This document shows, piece by piece, positions 9,461-18,908 of a stretch of DNA of 64,000 nt. Position numbers and translations under genes: made by a program. Below the pieces are notes generated by a model that worked only from the letters and a program-made list of their open reading frames with translations, did no database searches and was not told the DNA's origin. Source of the stretch: Methanosarcinaceae archaeon (lineage in GTDB: Archaea > Halobacteriota > Methanosarcinia > Methanosarcinales > Methanosarcinaceae); assembly GCA_030611265.1 (NCBI GenBank), contig JAUWQD010000005.1, positions 1-64,000 of the forward strand. Reading direction: 5' to 3'. Every line of letters begins with the position of its first letter. The first letter of the stretch is position 1.

Positions 9461-11629
9461 ATGGCAAATGATAAATCAAATATGCACAATGTAATGGATG
9501 ATAAAATGAGTGAAAAATGTACAGAATGTGGTGGTCAAGGCGTCAAAGTCATATCCACCGAAAAGTGCCCACAGTGTAAAGGTTCAGGAAAAGCGAAGGC
9601 TGTTGACCTTATGAAGTTATCCGAAAAGGACATGGGGAATTTTTTGCAGGAGGGAGCCGCCTGTGAGAAATGCGGCGGAAGCGGAGAGATTCAGGTCACA
9701 GAGCCGTGCGAAGCATGTGAAGGACGCGGAGTGTTCTACAAATGCAAAGTTTGCGGCACCCCTATCGACCAACTTATTGACGGCGAGGAAGTGTGCAAAA
9801 CCTGCGGTGGGTCGCAGATAGTCTATAATCTTGATGAATCATGCGACATGGATGAAGTGGAAGTCGGTAAACTCTATCACGCAAAAGGAAACAATATCGC
9901 TGATTTCGGTGTGTTCGTGGATTTCAATCCGCACATACGGGGGCTTATCCATTCAAGCAACATCACACGCAAGATCGATGTTGGCGATGAAGTCATAGTT
10001 TATGTAAAAGATATTAAAAAGAACGGCAACATGGACCTTGTTCCAAAATATCCCGCACAGCATCAAACAGTTGAACTCGAAAAAGATATTCCAATCAAGA
10101 AATCGTCACAACTCCGCGACAATGTCAGGAAGATCGTAAAACTCGAAGGTGAAGTGATACAGGTAAAACAAACAGGCGGACCCACCATATTTACTATCTC
10201 GGATGATGATGGTCTTATAATGTGTGCCGCGTTTGAGCGCGCAGGTGAGCGTGCATATCCTGATATCGATTCTGATATGATAGTGACGATCGTAGGTGAA
10301 GTGAGCCTGCGGGACGACAAGGTGCAGGTCGAAGTACGAAGTATCAAAAAACTTACCGGAACAAAAGAAAAAGCAATATTGGAGCGAATCGAAAGTGCAA
10401 TCGACAAAAGGGCTGAGCCCGATGAGATCGAATTTTTGATCGAGAGTGAGATCCTTGACAAGTTGCGCCCATCAATGAAACATGTGGCAAAGGAAATTAA
10501 AAAAGCCATCATCAAATCAAAACCGATAGTACTGCGACACCACGCCGATGCAGACGGAATGACCGCGGCTGTGGCAATCGAACGCGCGATCCTGCCACTG
10601 ATACGTGAAGTTGGAGGCGCGGATGCCGAATACCATTATTACAGGCGCGCACCATCAAAAGCACCGTTCTATGAAATGATGGATATCACCCGGGATATCT
10701 CATATGCACTTGACGATACCGCGCGGCATGGTCAAAAAATGCCGTTTGTGATACTTGTTGATAATGGTTCGACAGAAGAGGACATACCTGCAATGAAACA
10801 GGCACAGGTCTATGGAATTGACATGGTCGTTATTGACCATCACCATCCCGATGAAGAGGTTGACCAATACCTGCGTGCACATGTAAACCCTGCACACGTT
10901 GGCGGGGATTTCGGAGTAACCACAGGCATGCTGTGTACCGAAGTTGCGCGAATGATAAATCCGGGTGTGGTTGATGAGATTAAGCACTTGCCTGCAATAT
11001 CAGCAGTCGGAGACCGCTCAGAAGCGGATGAAGCGCGCAGGTATATCGAACTCGTATCAGACAAATATTCTCTTGAACAATTGAAAGACATTGCACTTGC
11101 TCTTGATTTTGAAGCATACTGGTTAAAGTTCAGTAGCGGAAAATGTGTTGTTGATGACATTATGAATCTGGGAGATTTCACAATTCACAAAAATCTGGTC
11201 AAACTCCTGTGTGAGCAGGCAAATGGAATGATATCAGAACAACTTGATGCATGCCTCCCCAATGTCAAATCCCAGCCGCTTCCAAACGGCGCGATGTTGA
11301 ATGTGCTTGATGTTGAGAACTATGCACACAAGTTCACGTTCCCGCCACCGGGAAAGACTTCAGGCGAAGTACACGACCGTATGTGCCAGAAGTTCGAGAA
11401 CAAACCTGTCGTAACAATCGGATACGGTCCGGATTTTGCTGTGATAAGATCAAAGAACGTGCGTATGAATATCCCGCAGATGGTACGCGAACTGCATGAT
11501 GAAATTGTAGGCGCAGGTGTAAATGGCGGTGGACATCTTGTTGTCGGGAGTATAAAGTTCGTAGAAGGCATGCGCTCAGAGGTCTTATCGAAATTGGTAG
11601 AAAAAATAGGTGCTGTGGAAGTGGATTAG
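9461..11629 (+). CDS. Archaea-specific RecJ-like DHH phosphoesterase with DnaJ-type zinc finger
   Basis: Domains in order: a DnaJ-like zinc-finger region with repeated CxxCxGxG motifs (CTECGGQG, CPQCKGSG, CEKCGGSG, CEACEGRG), an S1-like RNA-binding domain (HAKGNNIADFGVFVDF), an OB-fold nucleic-acid domain, and DHH plus DHHA1 domains (HADADGMTAA, VVIDHHHPD, GVNGGGH). This matches the archaeal RecJ-like family COG1107, expected to act as a single-strand nuclease in DNA or RNA repair and processing. The frame is open from GTG 9416; ATG 9461 and ATG 9506 (just before the first CxxC) are both plausible starts, with no strong ribosome-binding site to decide. Confidence 0.9.
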   Translation: MANDKSNMHNVMDDKMSEKCTECGGQGVKVISTEKCPQCKGSGKAKAVDLMKLSEKDMGNFLQEGAACEKCGGSGEIQVTEPCEACEGRGVFYKCKVCGTPIDQLIDGEEVCKTCGGSQIVYNLDESCDMDEVEVGKLYHAKGNNIADFGVFVDFNPHIRGLIHSSNITRKIDVGDEVIVYVKDIKKNGNMDLVPKYPAQHQTVELEKDIPIKKSSQLRDNVRKIVKLEGEVIQVKQTGGPTIFTISDDDGLIMCAAFERAGERAYPDIDSDMIVTIVGEVSLRDDKVQVEVRSIKKLTGTKEKAILERIESAIDKRAEPDEIEFLIESEILDKLRPSMKHVAKEIKKAIIKSKPIVLRHHADADGMTAAVAIERAILPLIREVGGADAEYHYYRRAPSKAPFYEMMDITRDISYALDDTARHGQKMPFVILVDNGSTEEDIPAMKQAQVYGIDMVVIDHHHPDEEVDQYLRAHVNPAHVGGDFGVTTGMLCTEVARMINPGVVDEIKHLPAISAVGDRSEADEARRYIELVSDKYSLEQLKDIALALDFEAYWLKFSSGKCVVDDIMNLGDFTIHKNLVKLLCEQANGMISEQLDACLPNVKSQPLPNGAMLNVLDVENYAHKFTFPPPGKTSGEVHDRMCQKFENKPVVTIGYGPDFAVIRSKNVRMNIPQMVRELHDEIVGAGVNGGGHLVVGSIKFVEGMRSEVLSKLVEKIGAVEVD

Positions 11630-11689
11630 ATCCACTTTCCTTTCAACTTTAACGATTTATGTTTGAACTAAAACTTAGATCCAAACGGC

Positions 11690-12301
11690 TTAATCCACAC
11701 GTACAATTCGCACCAGTGACTTAACAGGTACATCGGATAATATATCAGCACTTTTCTTGTCAACAAGCACTGCAACAAGCACGGGTTTTGCACCCAATTC
11801 ACGGATCTGGTCGATCGCATCAATGATCGTTGTACCGGATGTAATTACATCATCCACGATAACACAATTCTTATTCGCTACATCCCCAAAATGCCTGCTG
11901 AATGTTCCGCGCATGTTGGCACTTTCAATGTGCTCCTTATGGGAATGGAATACTGCAAACTCCGTACCAAGCTCATCTGCCATAAGATTTGCAAGCGGCA
12001 CACCGCTTGATGCAATCCCCACAACGGCATCGACTTCAAGATCGGTTGATCCCATTTCTTCAAGTACAAGATCCGATAGAGTCTGTGCAATATAACGAAG
12101 CCTGTATGAACTCTTTCCAATATTGCTCCAGTCTACAGAAATATCCTTTGGTGCGGGGGCTGTCACCTCTTTTTTAGAACGTGTCAAAAGCCATGTCACC
12201 GTCTCCCGCGAAACATTCAACTCATCTGCTATCTGTCCGGTCACAAGTCCCTTGGATTGCAGTTCAACTGCCTTTTGAATTAGATCTTCTATATTCTTCA
12301 T
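11690..12301 (-). CDS. gfcR: PyrE-like transcriptional regulator GfcR
   Basis: An N-terminal helix-turn-helix (residues 16-40, [19 protein letters not shown]) is fused to a phosphoribosyltransferase domain with the PRPP loop [13 protein letters not shown] near residue 145. This is the GfcR (COG0856) arrangement. In haloarchaea GfcR controls sugar catabolism genes; in methanogens the targets are not known. It is 203 residues, the usual length, and is not an orotate phosphoribosyltransferase of the pyrimidine pathway. Two tandem copies of the two-hairpin repeat lie upstream of its start. Confidence 0.9.
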   Translation of the reverse strand: MKNIEDLIQKAVELQSKGLVTGQIADELNVSRETVTWLLTRSKKEVTAPAPKDISVDWSNIGKSSYRLRYIAQTLSDLVLEEMGSTDLEVDAVVGIASSGVPLANLMADELGTEFAVFHSHKEHIESANMRGTFSRHFGDVANKNCVIVDDVITSGTTIIDAIDQIRELGAKPVLVAVLVDKKSADILSDVPVKSLVRIVRVD

Positions 12302-12376
12302 TTTGTCCCCGCCTGATAATTATATTGATGCTGATAAGGCATCGTTGTTAATCGTTCTTATCATTATTTTCTTTGT

Positions 12377-12495
12377 ACTATATGCTTTATAAGCATATAG
12401 TTCGAGTTAAATCGACCGGAGGGAGATTTTTCTCGTAGTATATATTTTATAAATATATAGTGCGAGTCAATCTGAGCGTCAGCGAAGATTTTCTC
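12377..12495 (+). repeat. Two-hairpin repeat, two tandem units
   Basis: Unit 1 (12377-12435) and unit 2 (12437-12495) each have an AT-rich inverted repeat (ACTATATGCT-TTATA-AGCATATAGT in unit 1) followed by a second hairpin that opens CGAG and closes TTCTCG. Loop types differ: ACCGGAGGG in unit 1, GAGCGTCAGCG in unit 2. The element lies between the nob1 stop and the gfcR start. Confidence 0.8.
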
Positions 12496-12520
12496 ATTTA
12501 GATATAGAACATCCGTACTG

Positions 12521-13000
12521 TTATACTTTTCTTTTGCGTCTCTTTTTTAATTCTGACCCGCATATCGGACATACATCGCCTTCATCAAATCGTTTCCGAC
12601 ATCCCACACATTGTTTTTCCCATACAAGTATGTCACGTATCTTCTTCTGAACAACCGGTTTTACATCAATACCAAGCATCACAGCTACGTTCTGGACCGC
12701 ATAATCATCAGTCAAAAGTGCTGCATCATCTTTACGTTCCAGTGCCTTTGCAAGTATATCGATATCAGTAGTGGATAACTCCTCCATATCCCGGGTATGT
12801 TCCGCCATACCAACCACCTCATCGATCATATGTGGCAGTGGCATCTCCACCCTCGCACCATCCTCGCGTGCAAGGTCAAAACGCATAGCTGCTTCGCTGC
12901 TTTTCAGTTCATTGACAATGGATGGAACAGTTATCAACAGCGTACTCTCAACAGGATATCCCATAATAAAAACTGCTGAGTCTGCTATGTAATACGTCAT
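12521..13000 (-). CDS. nob1: rRNA maturation endonuclease Nob1 (PIN domain plus zinc ribbon)
   Basis: Archaeal Nob1 cuts the 3' end of 16S rRNA during 30S subunit maturation. The PIN domain starts with YYIADSAVFI, contains the acidic residues in STTDIDILAKA and LLTDDYAVQNVA, and is followed by a zinc ribbon CVGCRKRF-x5-CPICGSE and a basic tail KKRRKRK. The length of 159 residues is typical. It is the last gene before the gfcR locus and lies just downstream of the KaiC operon on the same strand, separated from it by 15 bases. Confidence 0.92.
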   Translation of the reverse strand: MTYYIADSAVFIMGYPVESTLLITVPSIVNELKSSEAAMRFDLAREDGARVEMPLPHMIDEVVGMAEHTRDMEELSTTDIDILAKALERKDDAALLTDDYAVQNVAVMLGIDVKPVVQKKIRDILVWEKQCVGCRKRFDEGDVCPICGSELKKRRKRKV

Positions 13001-13015
13001 GATGTCGTCTTCATC

Positions 13016-13318
13016 TCACATTAACTCTTTAACAAGCCAGCCCCAATATTTGATCGTGGCAATAAGCCCAAGCGTCATCCCAGTCGCAAAAAGGAGGTTT
13101 GTGATTATTTCTACTTTCTCGGTGTATATTGCAAATGATGAATAAACCTCTGCAATTAGCATAAAAACAATGCCCAGGTAATAAATGTAAAAATAAGGCT
13201 TGATCCGCATGGCACTACCAAGCCGCTTGCTCAATATTGCCATGAGGTAGACGACAATAACAAATGATATGACTGCAATATCCCAGGTATAAACATCATG
13301 GTGGATGTTATTCACCAC
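13016..13318 (-). CDS. Small three-helix membrane protein of the KaiC operon
   Basis: A 100-residue protein with three predicted membrane helices (residues 14-32, 45-64, 71-92). It begins with VNNIHHDVYTWDIAV; the neighbouring upstream protein has DVYTWIVAA, so the two are likely paralogues. It starts inside the end of that gene (11-base overlap, GTG start at 13318 or 13315), which argues for translational coupling. Function is unknown; a membrane sensor or anchor for the KaiC/roadblock proteins encoded upstream is an inference from the operon. Confidence 0.75.
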   Translation of the reverse strand: MVNNIHHDVYTWDIAVISFVIVVYLMAILSKRLGSAMRIKPYFYIYYLGIVFMLIAEVYSSFAIYTEKVEIITNLLFATGMTLGLIATIKYWGWLVKELM

Positions 13319-13598
13319 CTGTCATATGGAAATACAATTTTGCTGTTAATATTAGAGACAGTAAGCCACCCAGGGCTTCTGATGCCTCTGTTAATGAATT
13401 GTCATGCATAAATATATGGGTTGGTATTATCGCAATAAGCAAAACCAGTAACGGAATCAGGAAAAGGTAATAGTGTGTGTTCACATTGAATTTTTTCTGG
13501 TAAAAAAGCCCGATCCCACCTATAAATGCCACAATAAGAGCAGCCACTATCCATGTATATACATCCACAACCATCGCAATTGTTTCATAATCAACCAT
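13308..13598 (-). CDS. Small three-helix membrane protein of the KaiC operon (paralogue)
   Basis: A 96-residue protein with three hydrophobic segments (residues 15-32, 43-61, 75-92) and the DVYTW motif near residue 12 shared with the downstream gene. It begins 2 bases after the KaiC-like gene stop and overlaps the next gene, so all three are surely co-transcribed. No family is recognised. Confidence 0.75.
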   Translation of the reverse strand: MVDYETIAMVVDVYTWIVAALIVAFIGGIGLFYQKKFNVNTHYYLFLIPLLVLLIAIIPTHIFMHDNSLTEASEALGGLLSLILTAKLYFHMTGGE

Positions 13599-13600
13599 GT

Positions 13601-15055
13601 CTAACGTCTCTTCTTAAAAGCTTCAACAAACGCTTCACTGGGTGCTTTTGTTGGCGAGCCACTCATGATACCCGAATAATCAGAGAAAGGCAGTTTGACC
13701 TCAATTCCACTGTCCCCGATCTCAAGTTCGCGTATCTCCTTGTCGTGTTTACTTCCGCGCATCTTGAGAACCGATATCGCCTTTCGCATCTCGGAATGGA
13801 TCTCAACATACCGTAGAAGTATAACTGTATCCATTACGTAACTTGTTCCATTGCCTGCTATTGTCAATTTGCCGGAAAGCTCTGTCTGTTCATTGATGAA
13901 TATGGTTGTTACATTCTTTGATTTTAAGAAGTCTGCAAGCAGGTGAATATGCTCACGAAGTTCCATTGTAGTTTCCAAAGCAGGCTGGAACCCATAAATG
14001 CCGTCGATCAGCACGCGTTTTGCATCCATCTTTTCGATCATCGACTTTAACTGAAGAGTATGTGCATTTGCATCGAGTTCCGATGAATTTGTATGGAATA
14101 TCCTGATCATTCCGGATTCGAGATATTTGCCAAGTTCATACCCAATCGACTCTGCATTCGCTTTAAGCTGCCCCTCATCTTCCTCAAAAGAAACGATGAT
14201 CCCGGGTTCGTCATTCTTTGCACCTTCTATGATGAACTGCAGACCAATAAGGGTTTTTCCGGTACCGCTACCGCCTGATATGAGAGTACTTGTACCGCAC
14301 AGCAGCCCTCCACTACACATCTCATCAAGACCGGTAACTCCTGTTGGAACCCGCACGTTAGTATATTTTTCGTGTGGTGTTGACTGTACACGCTGATACA
14401 CAGTAATACCATCTTCTGTTATTGAATATGTGTGCTTGCCGGTTGAAGGATTCTGGCCACGCATCTTGAGGACTTCCAAAGACCTTACCCTTCTGTCATT
14501 TTTAAGGTCATTTGAAAGGTAGATAATACCATCTGAGATATAACTCAATTCACTTTTCAACAGATCATCTTCATTAAACTCCCCTGTTAAGAGTACAAGA
14601 GAATTCCAACTTTTCATACGCACGAACAATTCATAATAAAAACGACGGCGTGTGTTCTCATCGAGATTCATATCAATCGCCGTGATCGGATCTATGACGA
14701 TCCTGTCAGGTTTAATGTTCTCGATCTCATCTTCAAGGAAAAAAGCAAATGCATCAAGCCCCTCGTTGATTATTTCAATGCCAATAGGCACATATCTGAC
14801 ATTGCCCTGTGCAAGCAGCGAAACATTGTAAAAACTGAACTGTGACATGAAGTTATTGACCATAGCCACCGGTTCACTAAGCGCAGTGACGTACATGCAA
14901 ACCTCATCGTTGCGTGCAGCATTGAATAACGACTGCATTGCAAATGTCGTTTTTCCGGCACCAGCAGTACCCGCTATCAAAACCGTGGACGGTCTTGTAA
15001 ACCCGCCATCGAGAATTTCATCAAGCCCCGGTATTCCAGATGATACTTGTTTCAT
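13601..15055 (-). CDS. KaiC-like ATPase with two RecA-type domains
   Basis: Two KaiC/RecA domains in tandem. Domain 1 has Walker A GTAGAGKT (residues 29-36) and Walker B RIVIDPITAI; domain 2 has Walker A GGSGTGKT (about 261-268), Walker B RVLIDGIYGF and the adjacent Glu pair in SFEEDEGQL. Domain 1 reads ALSEP at the place of the Glu pair, so the second domain looks the more catalytically complete. No KaiA or KaiB is present, so a clock is unlikely; archaeal KaiC-like proteins are signalling ATPases. AGGTGG precedes the ATG at 15055; an upstream in-frame GTG (15064) overlaps that site. Confidence 0.92.
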   Translation of the reverse strand: MKQVSSGIPGLDEILDGGFTRPSTVLIAGTAGAGKTTFAMQSLFNAARNDEVCMYVTALSEPVAMVNNFMSQFSFYNVSLLAQGNVRYVPIGIEIINEGLDAFAFFLEDEIENIKPDRIVIDPITAIDMNLDENTRRRFYYELFVRMKSWNSLVLLTGEFNEDDLLKSELSYISDGIIYLSNDLKNDRRVRSLEVLKMRGQNPSTGKHTYSITEDGITVYQRVQSTPHEKYTNVRVPTGVTGLDEMCSGGLLCGTSTLISGGSGTGKTLIGLQFIIEGAKNDEPGIIVSFEEDEGQLKANAESIGYELGKYLESGMIRIFHTNSSELDANAHTLQLKSMIEKMDAKRVLIDGIYGFQPALETTMELREHIHLLADFLKSKNVTTIFINEQTELSGKLTIAGNGTSYVMDTVILLRYVEIHSEMRKAISVLKMRGSKHDKEIRELEIGDSGIEVKLPFSDYSGIMSGSPTKAPSEAFVEAFKKRR

Positions 15056-15129
15056 AACAACCACCTATTAATAAATAAAATCGATACGATAAGTTATAAA
15101 TTATATATAAAATACTCCCATTCGATATA

Positions 15130-15501
15130 TCACAGAATTTTTTTAATCTTTTCTGTTGCTTTTTCCAGCTCTACAAGAATTAACCCTAATCCTGCATCTG
15201 GTTCTGTCAATATGACAAGAAGTGCTTTTGGACCTGCCCCCATAGCAACCAATTTCCCATGATCTGATTCGACAATCACCCTGTCAGGTATGCCTTTTCC
15301 AAGCTCTATCGTGGCATTCTCAGCTGCACCAAGCATAGTAGCCGACATAGCAGCAAAGGTTTCTGCATGAGATGTATTATCCATATCCGAAACCACGAGA
15401 AGCCCATCACGACTGGCAATTGAGGATGCATTAATACCCCCCATTTGCTTTAAGTCTGATAAAATTTTGTTAAGCATGTCGTTTTTGGAAGCTATGTGCA
15501 A
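15130..15501 (-). CDS. Roadblock/LC7 domain protein
   Basis: A 123-residue protein with the roadblock/LC7 pattern (INASSIASRDGLLVVSD, then VESDHGKLVAMGAGPKALLVIL). Members bind small GTPases or regulate ATPases in prokaryotic motility and signalling. It is the first gene of the roadblock-KaiC-membrane protein operon, 75 bases upstream of the KaiC-like gene. The frame opens with TTG 15501, close behind a GGGGGA site; the first ATG is at 15477, so the start is uncertain. Confidence 0.87.
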   Translation of the reverse strand: MHIASKNDMLNKILSDLKQMGGINASSIASRDGLLVVSDMDNTSHAETFAAMSATMLGAAENATIELGKGIPDRVIVESDHGKLVAMGAGPKALLVILTEPDAGLGLILVELEKATEKIKKIL

Positions 15502-15757
15502 GTCCCCCTTTTTTTATAAATGTTGTAATTGTAATCATTTGCAGTGTTTTTAGTAGCAAGATAAGTGTACCTCGTTGTCACATTTATTATTCTGACCCCT
15601 CATGAATAATAAATCTTATTTTTTCTACAATGTATGTTTTACATTTGCACTGTACTATAATTCATCAAACTATTAAATATGTTTTGTTTTAATGAAATTG
15701 TTGATAAACAATAGCCCTTTGAACAGATTTTTATCCTAAACAGTTGTTAATTAAAGC

Positions 15758-16543
15758 ATGGACTTTGAAAAAGCAAAAGAGACGATTGTTGATCTTATTC
15801 GCACAAAAACGCAGGAAGCGGGAGTGAACAGTGCAGTTGTAGGGCTGAGCGGCGGTATTGATTCAGCACTCACAGCATATCTGACAGTTGAAGCACTCGA
15901 ACATGAGAACGTACTCGGGATACACCTCCCCGAACTTAACGTAACTCCGGCCGAGGATGTACTGGATGCCACAGAAGTTGCTGACCGGCTCAATATCGAG
16001 TTCAAAACAATTGACATATCTGAAATACTGTCCTCGTTCATGTATTCAATACCGGAAAGTAATGATGCAACCCCTCTTACAAATGGAAACCTCAAAGCAC
16101 GTATCCGCATGTCAGTCCTGTACTATTATGCCAACCTGTCCGGCCGAATGGTCATGGGAACAGGTAACAAGACCGAAATAATGCTCGGATATTATACAAA
16201 ATACGGAGACGGCGGTGTTGACATTGAACCTATCGGTGACTTGTACAAGACAGAAGTAATGGAACTTTCACGCATGGTAGGGGTTCCTGAAGGAATAATT
16301 ACCAAACCACCATCTGCCGGTCTCTGGGTCGGGCAAACAGACGAAGAGGAACTTGGAATATCGTATGTGGTAGTGGACAAAATGCTTGAGATGCTGCTCG
16401 ATGGTAAAAATCCCGAATATATACAGGATATTCTTGGTGTTTCAAACGAGCAGATGGATTCCATCATTCAGCGCATAAGTGCGAACATACACAAAAGTCA
16501 GGCCCCCCCAATAGCGGTTCTTGATGATGCGCGCGTTATATGA
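15758..16543 (+). CDS. nadE: NH3-dependent NAD+ synthetase
   Basis: Amidates deamido-NAD to NAD using ammonia and ATP. The PP-loop motif LSGGIDSALTAY is at residues 28-39, and the TGNKTEIMLGYYTKYGDGG block with the PSAGLW segment completes the active site. There is no glutaminase domain, and 261 residues is the normal size for the ammonia-dependent form. The ATG follows AT-rich DNA without a clear ribosome-binding site, so a short-leader transcript is likely. The preceding 15502-15757 is AT-rich promoter DNA with no gene. Confidence 0.95.
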   Translation: MDFEKAKETIVDLIRTKTQEAGVNSAVVGLSGGIDSALTAYLTVEALEHENVLGIHLPELNVTPAEDVLDATEVADRLNIEFKTIDISEILSSFMYSIPESNDATPLTNGNLKARIRMSVLYYYANLSGRMVMGTGNKTEIMLGYYTKYGDGGVDIEPIGDLYKTEVMELSRMVGVPEGIITKPPSAGLWVGQTDEEELGISYVVVDKMLEMLLDGKNPEYIQDILGVSNEQMDSIIQRISANIHKSQAPPIAVLDDARVI

Positions 16544-16562
16544 AATGAACCATGCAGCATAT

Positions 16563-17846
16563 CTACCTGCTCGGAAATAACTCAAATTTCTGCATATCCA
16601 CCCTCACAAGCGGCTTTGCCAGATGTCTTCTGGCTGATGGCGGTACTTCGTACAGACCGACCTCAAGGCCCCTCTCAACTTCAACAAAAACTGCCGAATC
16701 TGCTTTTGTTTTACACTTTTTGCACCTGTACCCTTGTCCAGCACCTGCGGATTTCATTCGCTTTTTACATGACGGACAAACAGGATTCTGAGTCTCACTT
16801 TTTACAGCAAGGGATTTGATCTCTATCTTTTCGATATTCAGTGTATTCCCGCTCACACTACCATAAACACTAATCCTGTCCCCTGCGATCAATTTGCGCA
16901 CCAGTACTCTAAAATTCTTTGTAGGTTCGTATGCAGCACAATCTATCTCGCTCCCCTCACTGTCGCACATTGATAAAATGACATGACCGCCCTGTATCGT
17001 ATCAGGGGTTTTGGAAACCGTGCCTTCGATGATGTACGAGTGCATCTCCTTGATATTTGAAATCCCTGTGGCATGGATCAGATGCATGTCAGTCCCCTGA
17101 TTCGTCCTGTAAACAACAGAGCGCTCAATGGGTTCTGATTCGATAAAACCGGCAGCATGTGTCACATCTTCCACACTTTTCCCACGAATTCCGAAAAGCA
17201 CAGGATCAGGAGAATGCGGTACGCACACGATGAGGTCGTTTGCGCAGTCAACCGTGTCCCATGTGGCAGGATATGTTTCCATGTCGGCTTTGTGAATACT
17301 TGTTTTATCAACTAACCGAAGTGTTCCCCAAACATTTTGTTCACGGTATGCTATATATTCGTATGTGTGATCCCAATCACAGTTCAGCATCGCACCACAG
17401 GCAGCAAGTGCACCGATAAGACCGCGCCCGTTCTTGAAACATTTGTGAGGAATATCAAGGTCGCTTGCAAGTTCCTTTGCGCCGTTGATTGACAGAACAT
17501 CCGTGACCGCACGATTGAAAAACTCACCGAGCGCATGTTTTGTACGTTCATGATCGTTATCCGGTACGAATGCAACACCCGGATTTGTGGTCTCACTCGC
17601 CATCTCTGCAAGTGATTCGATCCTTGAAATTACATGAACCATCACCTTTTGTGGCTGGTCTGTATCAATATTTATGGCAACAGAAGCATTACCACGTGTC
17701 TTGTAGGGAATTGTCGGGTTCAGCCGCATCAAGAGAGGTAGACCTGCTATTGTCCCGTATTCCTGTAGCTCGTCCAAAAGTACTGCGCACAGATATGTAG
17801 TACACATCCCGTCCCTTGAATCCGTGTCATCGATGCCGATTATCAT
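16563..17846 (-). CDS. tiaS: tRNA(Ile2) 2-agmatinylcytidine synthetase
   Basis: TiaS attaches agmatine to C34 of tRNA-Ile(CAU) so that it reads AUA codons, an archaeal hallmark. The protein begins MIIGIDDTDSRDGMCTTYL, the kinase-like signature, and has a central OB-fold domain and a C-terminal zinc ribbon (CPSCKKRMK-x8-YRCKKCKTKA). The frame is open to 17885, but GGAG is placed correctly for the ATG at 17846, which also gives the conserved N-terminus. It is divergent from the HTH regulator gene, with TATA-like sequence between them. Confidence 0.95.
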   Translation of the reverse strand: MIIGIDDTDSRDGMCTTYLCAVLLDELQEYGTIAGLPLLMRLNPTIPYKTRGNASVAINIDTDQPQKVMVHVISRIESLAEMASETTNPGVAFVPDNDHERTKHALGEFFNRAVTDVLSINGAKELASDLDIPHKCFKNGRGLIGALAACGAMLNCDWDHTYEYIAYREQNVWGTLRLVDKTSIHKADMETYPATWDTVDCANDLIVCVPHSPDPVLFGIRGKSVEDVTHAAGFIESEPIERSVVYRTNQGTDMHLIHATGISNIKEMHSYIIEGTVSKTPDTIQGGHVILSMCDSEGSEIDCAAYEPTKNFRVLVRKLIAGDRISVYGSVSGNTLNIEKIEIKSLAVKSETQNPVCPSCKKRMKSAGAGQGYRCKKCKTKADSAVFVEVERGLEVGLYEVPPSARRHLAKPLVRVDMQKFELFPSR

Positions 17847-17921
17847 GTTTCTCCGCTTGTATGCCTGTATTGAAACAACAGGCAATTATATATAGATGTG
17901 CAAACACTTAATTTAAATGTC

Positions 17922-18881
17922 ATGGCAAAGGATATCTTGATACATCAGATCATTGATGTGTTGGAACACACTGGATTCATTGTTTCGGATCGTTGTAATA
18001 TCAGACCACGAAGTTTTGACCTTGCTGCACGAAAAGGTGATACCCTCTTATTTTGTAAGGTCTTGTATAATATTGACGGCCTGAACGAAGATACTGCACG
18101 CGAGATGAAAACACTCGCACAATATCTTGGAGGATCAGTTTTGGTAGTTGGTGCCAAAACCCGTGACAGGTTCCTTGAGGACAGTGTAGTGTATGTGAGG
18201 TATGACATCCCGTCACTGAATATCCAGACATTGTATGACTATTTTGTAGAAGATGTGCCCCCGCTAGTGTCGGCAGCACCTGGCGGTTTATATGTCTCGA
18301 TCGATGGGGATGTTCTAAAAGCTGCAAGAATGGATATGTCCCTCTCACTTGGTGCACTCGCATCACAACTTGGTGTATCCAGAAGGACCATCAGCAAATA
18401 CGAAGAAGGTGGCATGGATGCTTCTATCGATGTTGTGTTGCAGATAGAGGAACTTCTTGATGTAGCAGTTGCACGGTCCATTGATATCCTTCGGTCATTT
18501 GAGAAAAAACCGATCGTGAGGCGGGAAACCCAGAAAAAGGCACCTGATGATAACATTTTGAGCTTGATACACACACTTGGTTATGACGTACTGCAAACAT
18601 CCCAGGCACCGTTCAAGGCAGTGTCCAGTGATGATGCGAATGTCATGTTAACAGGTGTGAGTGAATACAGCAATGCCATGATCAAGCGTGCCCATCTTAT
18701 GAGCAGCATATCAGAGGTTACACTGACACAATCCGTTTTCGTAATAGAAGGACGCAGCAAGTTGAAATCCGTTGACAGTACGGTACTCATTGAACGACGA
18801 GAACTTGATAAACTGTCAGATTGTGATGAACTGGATACGCTGGTCCATGAGCGGAAGAAAAGACATAGCCCCAAAACCTAA
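17922..18881 (+). CDS. Archaeal HTH-type transcriptional regulator with N-terminal nuclease-like domain
   Basis: Residues 1-110 form a mixed alpha/beta domain (DRCNIRPRSFDLAARKG, TLLFCKVLYNIDG) like the restriction-endonuclease-fold domain of the archaeal COG1395 regulators, followed by a Cro/Xre helix-turn-helix (LGALASQLGVSRRTISKYEE, near residues 145-165) and a conserved C-terminal domain. Its targets are not known. An in-frame GTG lies at 17898, but the ATG at 17922 starts the conserved MAKDILIHQI. Confidence 0.85.
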   Translation: MAKDILIHQIIDVLEHTGFIVSDRCNIRPRSFDLAARKGDTLLFCKVLYNIDGLNEDTAREMKTLAQYLGGSVLVVGAKTRDRFLEDSVVYVRYDIPSLNIQTLYDYFVEDVPPLVSAAPGGLYVSIDGDVLKAARMDMSLSLGALASQLGVSRRTISKYEEGGMDASIDVVLQIEELLDVAVARSIDILRSFEKKPIVRRETQKKAPDDNILSLIHTLGYDVLQTSQAPFKAVSSDDANVMLTGVSEYSNAMIKRAHLMSSISEVTLTQSVFVIEGRSKLKSVDSTVLIERRELDKLSDCDELDTLVHERKKRHSPKT

Positions 18882-18908
18882 TATATATTTATCCCGTATG
18901 GACTCACA

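Noticed and set aside
13601..15055. A circadian clock (KaiABC)
   Set aside because: No kaiA or kaiB is present and the first domain lacks the usual Glu pair, so a general signalling ATPase is the safer call.
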